A stretch of DNA of 64,000 nucleotides from NCBI GenBank assembly GCA_032209605.1, contig JASFXZ010000004.1:926521-990520 (forward strand). Direction: 5' to 3'. Made by a program: the position numbers and the translations under genes. The stretch's first letter is position 1. Each line of letters starts with the position of its first letter. Under the pieces are notes generated by a model. It was given only the letters and a program-made list of their open reading frames with translations, did no database searches and had not been told where the DNA came from. This document shows, piece after piece, positions 39,122 to 50,170 of this stretch. The DNA comes from Mactromeris polynyma (lineage: Eukaryota > Mollusca > Bivalvia > Venerida > Mactridae).

Positions 39122-40130
39122 AACACTTTCTTATGAATATAAGTTTATTATAGAAATAAAAGACAAGATAAACATGCATGAGAAAGACGATACATTTACA
39201 AAACGGATAATACTAAACAGATGACAAGTTCTAACAAAAGTATTGGAAGTTTTCGAATAGGATATGAAGTGTATTAAAATGGATCCGGAATTATTTAATT
39301 GTATTATTGTAGCATAATATTTTCAACGAGTAAACTACAAAAACAAGACTAACTACCATACACTGAATTTAGTTTGATAAAAATGTAATATTGTGGAAAA
39401 TCTGAATAATCTAACATCTAAAATCAAATTATGTTCATTGCTTTCAAAAAATAAATGAAGTTACAAATGTATATACAAATAGAAAAATGAATACATGTAT
39501 CTACAATTTATCTACAATACATAACATAGCGAGGATCAATATGTACAGAAATCGTACCATTTATAAACAGTAAACCCCATTAATAACACAACCCTCAGAA
39601 CCCTTGAAAATTGGTCTTAATAGTGAGGTTGAATAAAGTCCAAAACAATGAAACTGGACTTAAAGCGTGTGTCCTGAATTTTGAGGTGGTCTTATAATTA
39701 TTGAGGTGGTCATTAAGTGAGGTTCTACTGTAGTTGTTTCATATGGTTTTATTTTATTTCTATTGTTTTATATTTTGTTATAAATGGAACGATTTGAAAT
39801 ATAAGAAAAAAACCTTTATACAAGTATGTACAATTATAACAAGTATACACATACATAACGCCATTTACCCTGTGTAATAAATTGGCAAGAGCACTAGACA
39901 CAGAAAAGTTACATTCAGCATAAATCACTGATATTAAACATATACAAAGAACACAAATATACGGATATGAAATTATTAATAATTTGATGCATATTGTTCA
40001 GTTACTGTACACATGTCTATATTGTTTTGATGTGAACATTAAGTCCACATTGGTATGATATCTTTAATTATCTGTGAATGTAAAAATACTACGTGAAAGA
40101 AAATTACAAACAATATATTACACTTGACCG
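39122..40130. repeat. Long direct repeat, copy 2 (partner 1-1180)
   Basis: It aligns in the same orientation with the first kilobase of the window, from 'aagtttattatagaaata' to 'gtacacttg'-like sequence near 40120. The 9-bp microsatellite of copy 1 is absent. It lies beyond the 3' end of receptor gene 2, as copy 1 lies beyond gene 1. Confidence 0.8.
39571..39733 (+). repeat. Small dispersed element with GGTGGTC ends, copy 2
   Basis: It lies inside the long repeat and matches 561-719. The left end is altered ('aataacacaaccctcag' in place of 'gagaccaccctcg'). Confidence 0.6.
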
Positions 40131-40818
40131 ATATGGTTCATGTCAGCTGCCTTAAGTATCATTACATACTTGTTTGTTGTTTGACACATTTATTATCGAG
40201 TTCATACCTACATAATAATTTGTAATTTAATATAAATAACACAATGTGAAATTTGATTCTATTGAAAGTAACACTTCAAACAAAGTACAGCAGACTTTAG
40301 TTAAATAGCATTCGAAAATAGGCAACGTAACAAACTGTTTTGTGAGGTATCACATTCGCAATTATGCATCTCAACTCAATGAATTACCTCCCATTGTATG
40401 ATGCAGTTCTGTTTTGATAATTACCATTTAGACACTGTCGGAAATTATATGAATATTATTTAAAACAATGTTTTTCAATTTGATTTACAGGTGCTTCAGG
40501 GAAACAATACTTTTGGCAGCAGTTTTAAGTTTAAATTACTGTTATACATATTCGGAAGTATAGCATGCATGAATCCGAATCTTTAAATTATAATCAATGA
40601 AGACAGTATGATAACAAAATCAGTGACACATGGAAACGTATACAAACCTCTATTATATAAAATGTAAAGTGAGGTTGATTTATGATTTTTAATGCATCAA
40701 CTTTGATAAAACATATACACGGTGAAGTATGTCATGCTTGAAAGTGACCCTTACAATATGAAATATCAAAAAGCATTTGTGTATGATGTTTAATGTCTAA
40801 GTAATATAACTACAATTG

Positions 40819-41025
40819 TATATGAGCGCCGCTATACGATTTCAGCATCTTCATGTGACGTCACCATGTACTAACTGTAAGCAATATTTGCCTCATATCG
40901 CAATATGAAAGCGAAGTGACCATATGGAGTAAATATTGATTGCAAATAGTGACATCACATGTTGCGTTTTCTTGAAATGACGTCACTTACAGAAGAGGTT
41001 GGAAATCATAGCAGCGCTCATATAT
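40819..41025. mobile_element. ~207-bp fold-back MITE
   Basis: Terminal inverted repeats 'tatatgagcgc.gctat' at the left and the complementary 'gcagcgctcatata' at the right extend imperfectly for about 45 bp, including 'tgacgtca' on both sides. The small size, long inverted repeats and lack of an ORF fit a MITE. Confidence 0.7.
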
Positions 41026-42236
41026 ACTCTAAAAAAAAAATATAGATATTGATATGTTATGCCTGTATAAAAGCCACTCAGATTGTTCTTGAATATATAA
41101 TGATTTATTTTAGTAACTAAAAAGCAAGAGGTGTTTATATAATAAATAAATGTTTGTACCTGTACAAAAAGGTATCCCTTACATCATATTCCAACAATGC
41201 ATTATATAGAAGATGAACATGAAAAATAAAAACGAGTAAGTAAAAATGCTTGAATATAATATGTACATGTATAACATATTAAATGTGTTGTCATAGGTAA
41301 CACATTAAGGAGCCACTATTGGTTTACATAGTAGCAGTAACAAAAACAATACGATGCTTCGGTAGATAAAACACATTCATTGTGGTTAGATTAATGTTTC
41401 AATCATAAATGTGTTTATAATATCAATGAATTCAAATAGTGCTTGGCCTAGGAGAACACCTTTTATTAATCATTGGTACTAAACATGCCTTCTTCTAAAC
41501 ATTACATGCTTTAAAGTCGCAAGAATTGTTCGTAATTCATATTTATTTCGATATGTAGATTTAAACTAGTCAATTCGATCACAAAACTCTTAACATCGAG
41601 CAGTTAAAGGCAATGTTTGTACATTTTATTCTTCATGTCAAATTTAAAGAAATGAAACCAGCAATATCGCTTTGTATCGTACATGTAGACAATCCCGGTC
41701 GTTCAGACGATAAAACATCACAGAGGAACATCGAATTTACGAATTATTGGTGAGAAAACATATACCAATACTTACCTGTCTGGACGCTTCACTTTGTCGC
41801 AAACGCATCACTCGGCGGTAAACACGTCGCACATTTGTTTGCCTACATATACCCAATACTGCCTATAAACTACTAACCAAGGAGATACGAACGTTTTAAA
41901 ACTGGAATCTCCATCATCAGATCATTCGTGGGAAGTAATATATGGTAGGATAACCTTAGGAATCTATAACAGCTTGACTGAAGAGCTGACAAAACAACAT
42001 GGTACTGTTTGTACTGGTGTCTCCTCGATCTAGTTCAGCTGTTAAGTATCCTTGAATTGTATTGCATAAATTCTTCAAACAAATCAAGCGTATCTAAAAC
42101 AAGTTTCCTTTTCTGACAAATTAAAAACATGGGGAACGACGATGGTATCATTTAAAACGTTACTACCCAAAAACATACACATATATGGTTACCATTGTCA
42201 CAAACTAAACACTTTAAGATCTAACTCTTTCCTTTG

Positions 42237-42349
42237 TTATTTTCTCGTAATATTTTCATAATATGTATCGGTAACATCCAAGCTACTATATGTTGTCTCG
42301 CCAGCGTTACTGGGTTTAAATTGTTCATATAAAGATCCTTGTCCAGTGG
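42237..42349 (-). CDS. Gene 2 last coding exon, tail with TTYSSL and TYYENI
   Basis: The acceptor 'tttgctttcag' is strong. Phase 1 entry reads GSLYEQFKPSNAGETTYSSL, then DVTDTYYENITRK and TAA. TYYENI fits TxYxx(V/I), and YEN is also a Grb2-type pYxN context. Four tyrosines in 37 residues is striking. Confidence 0.85.
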
Positions 42350-45300
42350 CTGAAAGCAAATATTGATGAAATATTTAAATACGAAAATGTAAATAATTAA
42401 GAAAGTTTATTGTTATTAGTTCTTAAAGTATGTATATATACAATAAATGTGCACAAGCGATTCCCATCGAAAACTCGATAGCAAATGAATGATTTGATTA
42501 ATATAATAGATGATAATGTTTCATGGTTAACATATCTAATATTACACAGTTAATGCCATTATTTTCAGACTCTATATCTTATTTCATTTTTAAAAATTAG
42601 CCATTTGATTGCACAATAAATAATCATTTAATTATTATGCTATTTGCGCAAATGAATACAAATTACACATGTACATGAAAATACCTTCCCACATCGAACA
42701 CGGGAAAATAACATTCTACAAAATATTAAGCACTAAGGAGATGCAAGCGTAAAAACGCATGGTAATAGGGATACTCGAAAATGGTCTGGTTGACTATAAA
42801 GAACAACTAGGGAGAATTTAGGGACATTGTCTGTAAACAAATAAATTCTGAAGACAAAATAGAAAGGCTACATTAAAATGCACAACACACAAAGCGCAAG
42901 GAGATATGAACGATATGCATACAATTATGTAAACAATTATAAACAAAAGAAATACGAAACAAGTATCGATTATACGGGAAGATAGGAGTATCGCCTTTGC
43001 AGATGGAAGACAATGTAAATGTGAATTCATATACGTTAACGTATGACTGTCCATGAAATGCACTAATGTGCTAACATCGACTGGACAACGTAAAATGTGT
43101 TGATGCTCGTCGTTTGAAAAGTGAAAATATTAGTATGTAGGCTTCGGATTTATTATCATATCAGTAGGCTTCGGATTTGTTATCATATCTATGTGTTTGC
43201 AGCTGTTTACGAATGCCTTTGTTCAGCCAGTGAGTGTAATAACATTTGATATATGTATCAACTACACGTTTCTTTGCTCTCATTGTGTTATTTATATAAC
43301 AACGAAATAGTTATTTTTACCTCCGCCCATTGTAATATATTCTTCATCCACTTCTTGTAAGTTCGTCTCTCTGTCTAACTGTTCGTATACAACTCTCTCA
43401 TTTGCTCCAGTTGTGTCATGTACATTATCTGGACATACGACGAATAAGACAATTTGTGTTTGAAACACGTTCGAGCAAACAATCATATTATAAATTGATA
43501 ATAATATGTACTGTTATCACATACGTTCCTTTCTACAGGTGTAGAACTATTCCAAATATAGTTTAACAAATTGCAAAATACTTAAAGGCAATTGTACGAT
43601 ATTATGAAATTGAGAAAGCATTCCACATGGAAAGCAGCACTCAAACCAAACCCCCTTACAACAAGGTGGTGTGGACTTTTGTCTTGGAAGATTTGCCAGT
43701 GCTTTAAGAAATGAATAAGGAAATGGACCAGGAAATGCCACATACAAAACACACAAATGGCGCCATGTGAAAATTAACATATACGATATGTGAAGAATAA
43801 GCAAACGGTAAAGGTGTGTTTAAATAGTGCATGAGAACCGCCAAATGTAGCGAGATTGCTGAATAATTGTTGTTTAAAATACCTGCAGTTGCCATCATTC
43901 GGGGGGTATATTTATGTTTACACTCTCTATTTCGTGTAATGCGAATATTAGTACATATTTAAACAACATGTACATTAAACTGATATCGTAGATGCTTCTG
44001 GTTATTTTTAATTTCCAGGGTTTAAACAAAAATTACAAAAAACATATACGCATGCAATACTAATGAAGCGTACAATACTTTGTTAACAAATGTGTCCACA
44101 GTGCACTATCACAGTAAACTGTTCGAAGGAGAGAAAAAGTGAGAATGAAGAAAATTTAGATAATTATATGTATATTTATTACCACTTTGATTTGGGAAGT
44201 TGGTTAAACTGACATTTTCTGCTCTGTGTACAGCTCCACGCACTATCTCTCCTGTTTCATTGTGTTTGTGAATTCGACTGTAAAATACAATTGACTTTAG
44301 TGGGCACTATATGATTAAACTATAAGTACATGGTGTCCTATCATGTATCAGCGAACAAACTTGGTGCTATAAACAAATCCAATTTTACGTCATTAATAAA
44401 TTGAAATAATTCGGTCTGTAATTCGTAACCATCGTTATCATTGTTATTAAAATTTGCTTCGATGTCCTGGTTTACATTGTCATTCCTTCAATGTATTTCG
44501 TGATGGTACTTATACAAATAAAGTGTTATGCACAGGGTATAATTGTAATACAGAAGAACCTCTAAAACAATGGCTTCTTTATAGCAAATATCTCTCTTCG
44601 AAAACCTTTTCAAGTTTTCTAAAATGAAATGATACTTTAAACCAATCCAACCTCTATATAACAACAACTTTCCGTAAACGCTCGAAAGTAACACTTTCAA
44701 AGTTCAGGAGAGGTTAAATTGTCTATGAATCCTTTACTAGATAACGGAATATGTCTTTGTTTAATTTATGACCCATGTAGTATTTGAAAATGGACTAGTG
44801 TCTTTCAGTCACTCAGTTATTGTAAATCATTTGAATTATTGACAATTTGCAAACATCGAACTTGTTTCTTATTATAAAATCATATCTTTAAGAGAAAATG
44901 TACATATCACATAATGTTATTGTAATGTAAAACAATATCTGCACCACAACAAAATGCAAACATACTGAACTGTCATTAGATGACAAAGTTCAACTCGTCA
45001 AGCTAATTAAATACATTTTATTTAAATGATCAATTTATTCTGCAATTTCGATATTGAAATGAATAGAAGTGTATTAATGTATTTTTGGTCAGATTTTCAA
45101 ATTAAATGGTTTTCAGGATTGATGATACAGTTCACTACAGTACTGAACAAAATATAGATCCAAATGTCCCCGTTTGAAAAAAAAAACAATGCCAAATCTT
45201 GTACAGTTCTCAAAACCCCTTTAGCCCGGAAACCCCTTTAAACCAGATTTTTTTCCGGTTCCGAGCTCGTCCGTTTTAAAGGGATTCCAATGTATGTGGG

Positions 45301-48300
45301 TAAACTATTTCTCCATCTTGAAAGCTATTTCATTAAACAATATGCAGGCGGATTCGATTTTATTTCGAATAATACATAGTGTCGAATATATATACCGAGT
45401 ATTCGGGTAGAAGGTTGTCGAATAAACGAAGTCCAACTTTACATACCGTTTTCTTACAGCTTTAATTACTATAACACCAGCAACAATGAGGATTGCTATA
45501 AATAGACCTATGCCAACTCCGATTATAATTGCTATTACACCGTAGCTGTCTGTTTTACTGTTTGAGATTTCTGAAATATAAACAAGCAAAAACCGAATAT
45601 AATAAATCACAAAAGAAGAGGTCATCAGAGAGAATAAAGTAATGTGAATAGATTAGTCATCAGAGAGAATAAAGTAATGTGAATAGATTAGTCATCAGAG
45701 AGAATAAAGTAATGTGAATAGATTAGACATCAGAGAGAATAAAGTAATGTGAATAGATTAGTCATCAGAGAGAATAAAGTAATGTGAATAGATTAGTCAT
45801 CAGAGAGAATAAAGTAATGTGAATAGATTAGACATCAGAGAGAATAAAGTAATGTGAATAGTCATCAGCGAGAAATATATGCTTAACACGATTAAAATGC
45901 AACTGTTTTAATTAGGCTTCATTTTGTGCATGGTGTTAAATGATACCAACTGTCACCAGTGTTAAAAATGTTGCTCAGACAATTTTCGGTTGCCTTTTTA
46001 ATGGCTTTAAGCATATACACGAACGTTGATGCGCAACATACATTATTTGGATACTCATAACTGAATTCTGAACAATACTTCATTATGTTTCATGGTTTAA
46101 TTGTTTTATAGGTATTGTCATAAATAATAGGAGGATGTATATGAATAGTTGACTAGGGTCTATCTTAAACATGAGCTTATTTGATCAGGAAACCACAAGA
46201 AGGATCAGAGCAATAAATATAATCATATATAACATATAATACACACATGACACGCTTAAACTAGGTTGAAAATATGTTAAATTTTATCCGGCAAACGTTT
46301 GAAGATATGTAAAACATTTTACTTGCCCATCATGCAAACGTTCCCTTCGTAACATTTACGACACCCATGCAGACAAGATCCTGTAAACTGGTCACATGTG
46401 ATATTGACACAATTTGGGCTGCATTTGTTCTCGCACATTTCTCCATAGTAACCAATCTCACATCCATCCACACACGTCCCATTGGTATCATAGCAACGAG
46501 ATCCTATTTTAGGTGTTGAACAGGTTTGACTGCATGCATTTTCGCAAAAGTTACCATAGTGATGGTCTGTACAACCATATACACAGTGTGCTGTCTGCCA
46601 GTGACATTGTTCATATTTACAGTAAATGCTGCAATAATGTTGACAATGCGAACCATGAACCTTCGTAGACCGACAGCCATCAATACATGCACCTTCAAGT
46701 ATAGCACATGCTGGAACATAATCGATAGCTTTACAGGACTGGGAACATGCTTTAGAGCAACCAGACGAATATTTTCCTTGTTGACACACCGTACATGCTC
46801 CATTATGTTGATCACATTCCAAACATGAGTATGCGCAGTTATTGTCACATGTTCTGCCCCAATGACCGGCCTCGCAACCCAACGTACAATTACCAGTAAT
46901 TGGGTCAAATGTAGTGCATTTAGTACAATAGTTTTGGTTCAAAGGAAGAACAAATTTTGTGTTGCATTTAGTGCATCTACCGAATCCACCATTTACGTGT
47001 GTTGTGCACTCTTCACAATTTGTATCCTGAACACCACAAGAGCAGCATGATTTATCATGTACAAAATATTTCAAACTGGCACAAGCAGAACAATCATTGT
47101 CTACGCAGTTTTCATTTGTACACTCACAGTTATTGTTAAGGTTACCAAATCCTTCCTTACAAGAAATACAGTTCTCCCCACTGTCACAGTTACAATTTTG
47201 TGGGCACTTGCACTTATTACCATAGTAACCGTCTTTACAGCCAAACGTGCATTCCCCTGTTTGATCGTCACATGTATAATTTAAACAGTTATGAGGGCAG
47301 TCGCTGTAACAGTACCTGGAGGAATAGTCATTTGTTTGCTACACAAGCTGTACAACGATGGTAGTTGAAACGATCACATGACAAACATGTCGAACTACAC
47401 CGTGTGTCACACCGGCTGCCGGACATACCGTCAACACAACTTTGTTCACAAAATCCATTTCTCCTACACGGTGTTCCTGGAAGACAGCCTGAACACACAT
47501 TCTCACAATGTCCACCCCAACGACCAACGACACATTCAGTACACCTTGTGCTGCTTGTACATTGTGTACACGATGCTAGACAACGTTTACATTGATTGTT
47601 ATACAGGTATGTACCTGACTCACATGACAGGCATCCACCTGTACTTCGGTCACATCTTGTACAATTTTGTCCACATTCAATGGTACAATTATCTCCATAC
47701 ATTCCATCTACACAAGATTTACATTGTCCACTTATATCGCAATCTTTACAGCTAGCTGCACATTCCTGCAGACATTGATTTTTACCATAAAATCCTTTTG
47801 TACAATATGTACACTCCGTGTTTGAGGTACAACTCACACATTTCTCTGGACATTTTACACAGGCATGATTGTTGACATAGTAATCTTGGTAACTACAGCT
47901 ACTACACATGTTATCATCAATACACGTCTCACAATCATTGGGACATATATAACAATTACCGGACATCAGACGATATCCAGAATTGCATTGATAGCACAAA
48001 TTGTTTGCACCACAAATTTGACATCTATCAGAACATTGTGTACACTTGGAACCCTGGAGATAGTATCCGGCGTTACATGTTGTACACATTGTTGCCGAAT
48101 CACACATGTTGCACGACTGAGGGCACGGTATACATGTTGTATCCCGGAGATGGTAGCCGGTGTTACAAGTTGTACATCTTATTGCCGAATCACACGTGTT
48201 GCACGATTGAGGACACTGTGTGCACGTGGTATCCTGGAGGTAGTATCCGATGTTACATGATGTACACGATGTTGCAGAATCACACGTGTTGCACGATGGA

Positions 48301-49369
48301 GGACATTGAGTGCACGTGGTATCCTTGAGGTAGTATCCGATGTTACATGTTGAACACGTTGTTGCCGAATCACACGTGTTGCACGACTGAGGGCATATTA
48401 TGCATGAGGTATCCCTGAGATGGTAGCCGGTGTTACATGTTGTACATATTGCTGCCGAATCACACGTGGTGCACGATTGAGGACATTGTGTGCACGTGGT
48501 ATCCTGGAGGTAGTATCCGATGTTACATGTTGTACACGTTGTTGCCGAATTACACGTGTTGCACGACTGAGGGCACATTATGCACGTGTTATCCCCGAGA
48601 TGGTAGCCGGTGTTACATGTTGTACATATTGTTGCCGAATCACACGTGGTGCAGGATTGAGGACACTGTGTGCAGGTGGTACCCTGGAGATAATATCCGG
48701 TATTACATGTTGTACACGTGGTAGCTGTATCACACGTGTTGCACGATTGAGGACATTCGCTGCATGTGAAGTATTGAAGGTAATATCCATTGCTGCAAAC
48801 ATGACACGTGTACCTGTTACTACAATATTTACAGACATCTGGACACGGCCAACATGTGTTATAGGATTGATACCTGTACTGACCCTCTGTACAATTCTGA
48901 GTGTAGCAATACTGCACTGAAACAATTGAATATTTGAGATGTGATAATAGCAACATTGATTGCAATAGTACTAAACATAATATCAATACTATGAACACTA
49001 GAAGTAATGATGAAAAAATTAAATGTTTATTAATTATAGTGTCAACCATGTCTGACTAATGAGACACCTAGTGTCTGAGCGCACACTTACCTAATGATTA
49101 CGGTCCTCTAATCCAAGGTACCAGACAGGTGGACACATGGTAACCATTATTTAACTAGTTGGTGGCTCACCAACCGGCCATATCGAGTATTTAAATTAAG
49201 TGTTGACAAACACTTGATAAAACCATTGATATATTGATGCAAATGAATTTAAAATAAATTAAAGTACCTTGTACCTGTTTCGAGTACACAAGTTTCTCAA
49301 CAAGGAAAAACACGTACCTTTGCCAATTGTAAGAAGTACTAACACAATGGACCGTACATTGGAAAACAT
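42237..49369 (-). CDS. Receptor gene 2: cysteine-repeat/EGF-like transmembrane receptor with ITIM/ITSM-like tail (multi-exon model)
   Basis: The minus-strand model has six exons: 49318-49369, 46360-48916, 45447-45570, 44183-44277, 43321-43428 and 42237-42349. All have GT..AG borders and matching phases. Lengths sum to 3048 bases (1016 codons with stop) once one extra A near 47331-47337 is discounted. The product is a type I membrane protein: signal peptide, furin-like CxxC repeats (eight nearly identical 30-residue units plus divergent ones), EGF-like repeats of the scavenger-receptor/MEGF sort, one membrane helix, and a tail of about 130 residues. The tail carries VVYEQL (ITIM pattern), TYYENI (TxYxxI, ITSM pattern), EEYITM (YxxM, a PI3-kinase p85 site in other proteins) and TTYSSL. 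Such motifs recruit SH2 proteins in known receptors; the ligand and role here are unknown. The frameshift may be an assembly error. Confidence 0.8.
42690..42835. repeat. Dispersed repeat, copy 2 (partner 8868-9060)
   Basis: It matches the copy near 8900 in 'cactaagga', 'gggata' and 'agaacaactaggga' blocks. It lies in the last intron of receptor gene 2. Confidence 0.45.
43321..43428 (-). CDS. Gene 2 tail exon with ITIM and YxxM motifs
   Basis: The acceptor is 'gtatgtccag' and the donor 'gtaaaa', phase 1-1. It reads DNVHDTTGANERVVYEQLDR and then ETNLQEVDEEYITMGG. VVYEQL matches the ITIM consensus; EEYITM holds a YxxM site. Confidence 0.85.
44183..44277 (-). CDS. Gene 2 tail exon
   Basis: The acceptor is 'gtattttacag' and the donor 'gtaata', phase 2-1. 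It reads RIHKHNETGEIVRGAVHRAE and then NVSLTNFPNQS. It is a polar cytoplasmic segment without tyrosines. Confidence 0.8.
45447..45570 (-). CDS. Gene 2 transmembrane exon
   Basis: The acceptor is 'tatatttcag' and the donor 'gtatgt', phase 1-2. After a short polar stalk comes one long hydrophobic helix (GVIAIIIGVGIGLFIAILIV), then VIKAVRKR as the basic stop-transfer. The cytoplasmic side follows. Confidence 0.9.
45621..45874. repeat. 35-bp minisatellite, ~7 copies
   Basis: Units starting 'gtcatcagagagaataaagt' repeat every 35 bp from 45621. Some copies have 'gac' for 'gtc', the last full-type copy is 5 bp short, and a decayed start follows at 45861. The copies are almost identical. It lies in the intron just 5' of the transmembrane exon of gene 2. 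Confidence 0.95.
46360..48916 (-). CDS. Gene 2 giant ectodomain exon (CxxC repeats and EGF-like repeats)
   Basis: The acceptor is 'attgtttcag', phase 1 (VQYCYTQNC...). Eight 30-residue units of the type CPQSCNTCDSATTC + TTCNIGYYLQDTTCTQ span 48755-48036. More divergent furin-like repeats follow to about 47340. After a one-base frameshift near 47331-47337, EGF-like repeats with CxxGCxxGYYGxxC spacing continue. I place the donor at 'tgtc|gtaaat' (46360/46359) because it gives phase 1 and joins the transmembrane exon; a later GT at 46322 would give a wrong phase. Extracellular disulfide-rich modules of this sort bind ligands or matrix. Confidence 0.85.
47328..47337 (-). other. One-base frameshift in an A-run of gene 2
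   Basis: The upstream frame ends CTACVANK and TGA. The downstream frame continues NDYSSRYCYSDCPHNC. Removing one A from an 'aaa' run here makes both parts continuous and makes the exon lengths sum to a multiple of three. Confidence 0.75.
48036..48755 (-). repeat. In-frame coding tandem repeat, 90-bp unit x8
   Basis: Eight consecutive 90-bp units, each encoding 30 residues with six Cys, are highly similar. Many units alternate between a 'GYYLQ..TTCTQ' and a 'GYHLRD..CI' ending, which suggests a 180-bp higher-order unit. The array may vary in copy number between individuals. Confidence 0.9.
49318..49369 (-). CDS. Gene 2 first coding exon (signal peptide)
   Basis: ATG at 49369-49367 opens MFSNVRSIVLVLLTIGK, a basic n-region and hydrophobic core typical of a signal peptide. 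It is followed by the donor 'gtacgt' in phase 1, matching the next exon. The sequence before the ATG ('caggcaaaa') has a purine at -3. Confidence 0.85.
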
Positions 49370-49612
49370 TTTTGCCTGAAAATCAATAACAGTGTGTATT
49401 GTCTAGAAATATAAACGTTATAACTTTGAGGTAACACCAACAATTAGTCAGTACTAGTTAATCGTCAGTTGTATGTTGTATTATTAAACATTAAGATACT
49501 TTAAGGAATAGCAAACTATTCAATGTCATTCCTTTAATACACCGAAATGAAGACAAAATATGAATCTATGAAGAATTAAAATACAAATGAGTAAAAATAG
49601 TTAATTGTTTTA

Positions 49613-50170
49613 TATGGTGGCATATTACTGCCACCAGTTAGCATGATAGCGTTCGCGAATTAATTCGTGTTAACCACTTAATTATTACGATAATTATCTA
49701 GCTATCTAGTTAATATTCGTGATAAATGTTCGGTAAGATAAATATCATACAACTAGAAACAGGCTTGAAAGTGCCCAGAACTGCCACCTCTTACCTTTTT
49801 ATGATGTATTACACTAGATGTAAGTGGCAACACGAATCTTATCAAGTTGACGACTTATTATGTTACTTAATAACTCAAATTCGCGAATTTTACTTAAGAT
49901 TCGTGTTACCACTTATTAATTTTCGGCTTCTACATGTAAGTGGTAACACGAATCTTATCTAGTTAACCACTTATTATGTTACTTAATAACTCAAATTCGC
50001 GAATTTCACTTAAGATTCGTGTTACCACTTATTCATTTTTGGCTTCTAGATGTAAATTTATCACGAATATTAACTAGATAGCTAGATAATTATCGTAATA
50101 ATTAAGTGGTTAACACGAATTAATTCGCGAACGCTATCATGCTAACTGGTGGCAGTAATATGCCACCATA
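49613..50170. mobile_element. 558-bp fold-back element, 115-bp TIRs, nested palindromes, 6-bp target duplication
   Basis: 49613-49727 and 50056-50170 are near-perfect inverted repeats starting 'tatggtggcatattactgcc'. Both flanks carry 'gtttta' (49607-49612 and 50171-50176), a likely target-site duplication. Inside are about two copies of a ~118-bp unit, and each unit is itself an inverted repeat ('gtggtaacacgaatctta' facing 'taagattcgtgttaccac'). The outermost 22 bp also fold on themselves ('tggtggca' / 'tgccacca'). No ORF. It lies about 240 bp upstream of the gene 2 start codon and could supply or disturb promoter sequence. Confidence 0.9.

Noticed and set aside
45621..45874. Possible CRISPR-like array
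   Set aside because: The 35-bp units abut directly with no unique spacers, and the genome is animal. It is a minisatellite.
46323..46360. Extension of the gene 2 ectodomain exon to a later donor (CRKCYEGNVCMMG)
   Set aside because: That donor gives phase 2 and would force a stop in the transmembrane exon. The donor at 46360 gives phase 1 and the correct total length.
48420..48920. Long plus-strand open frame (about 166 codons) opposite gene 2
   Set aside because: It is the antisense of the cysteine repeats: a 90-bp unit without stops stays open on several frames. The minus strand has the coherent EGF/furin pattern, signal peptide and splice phases.
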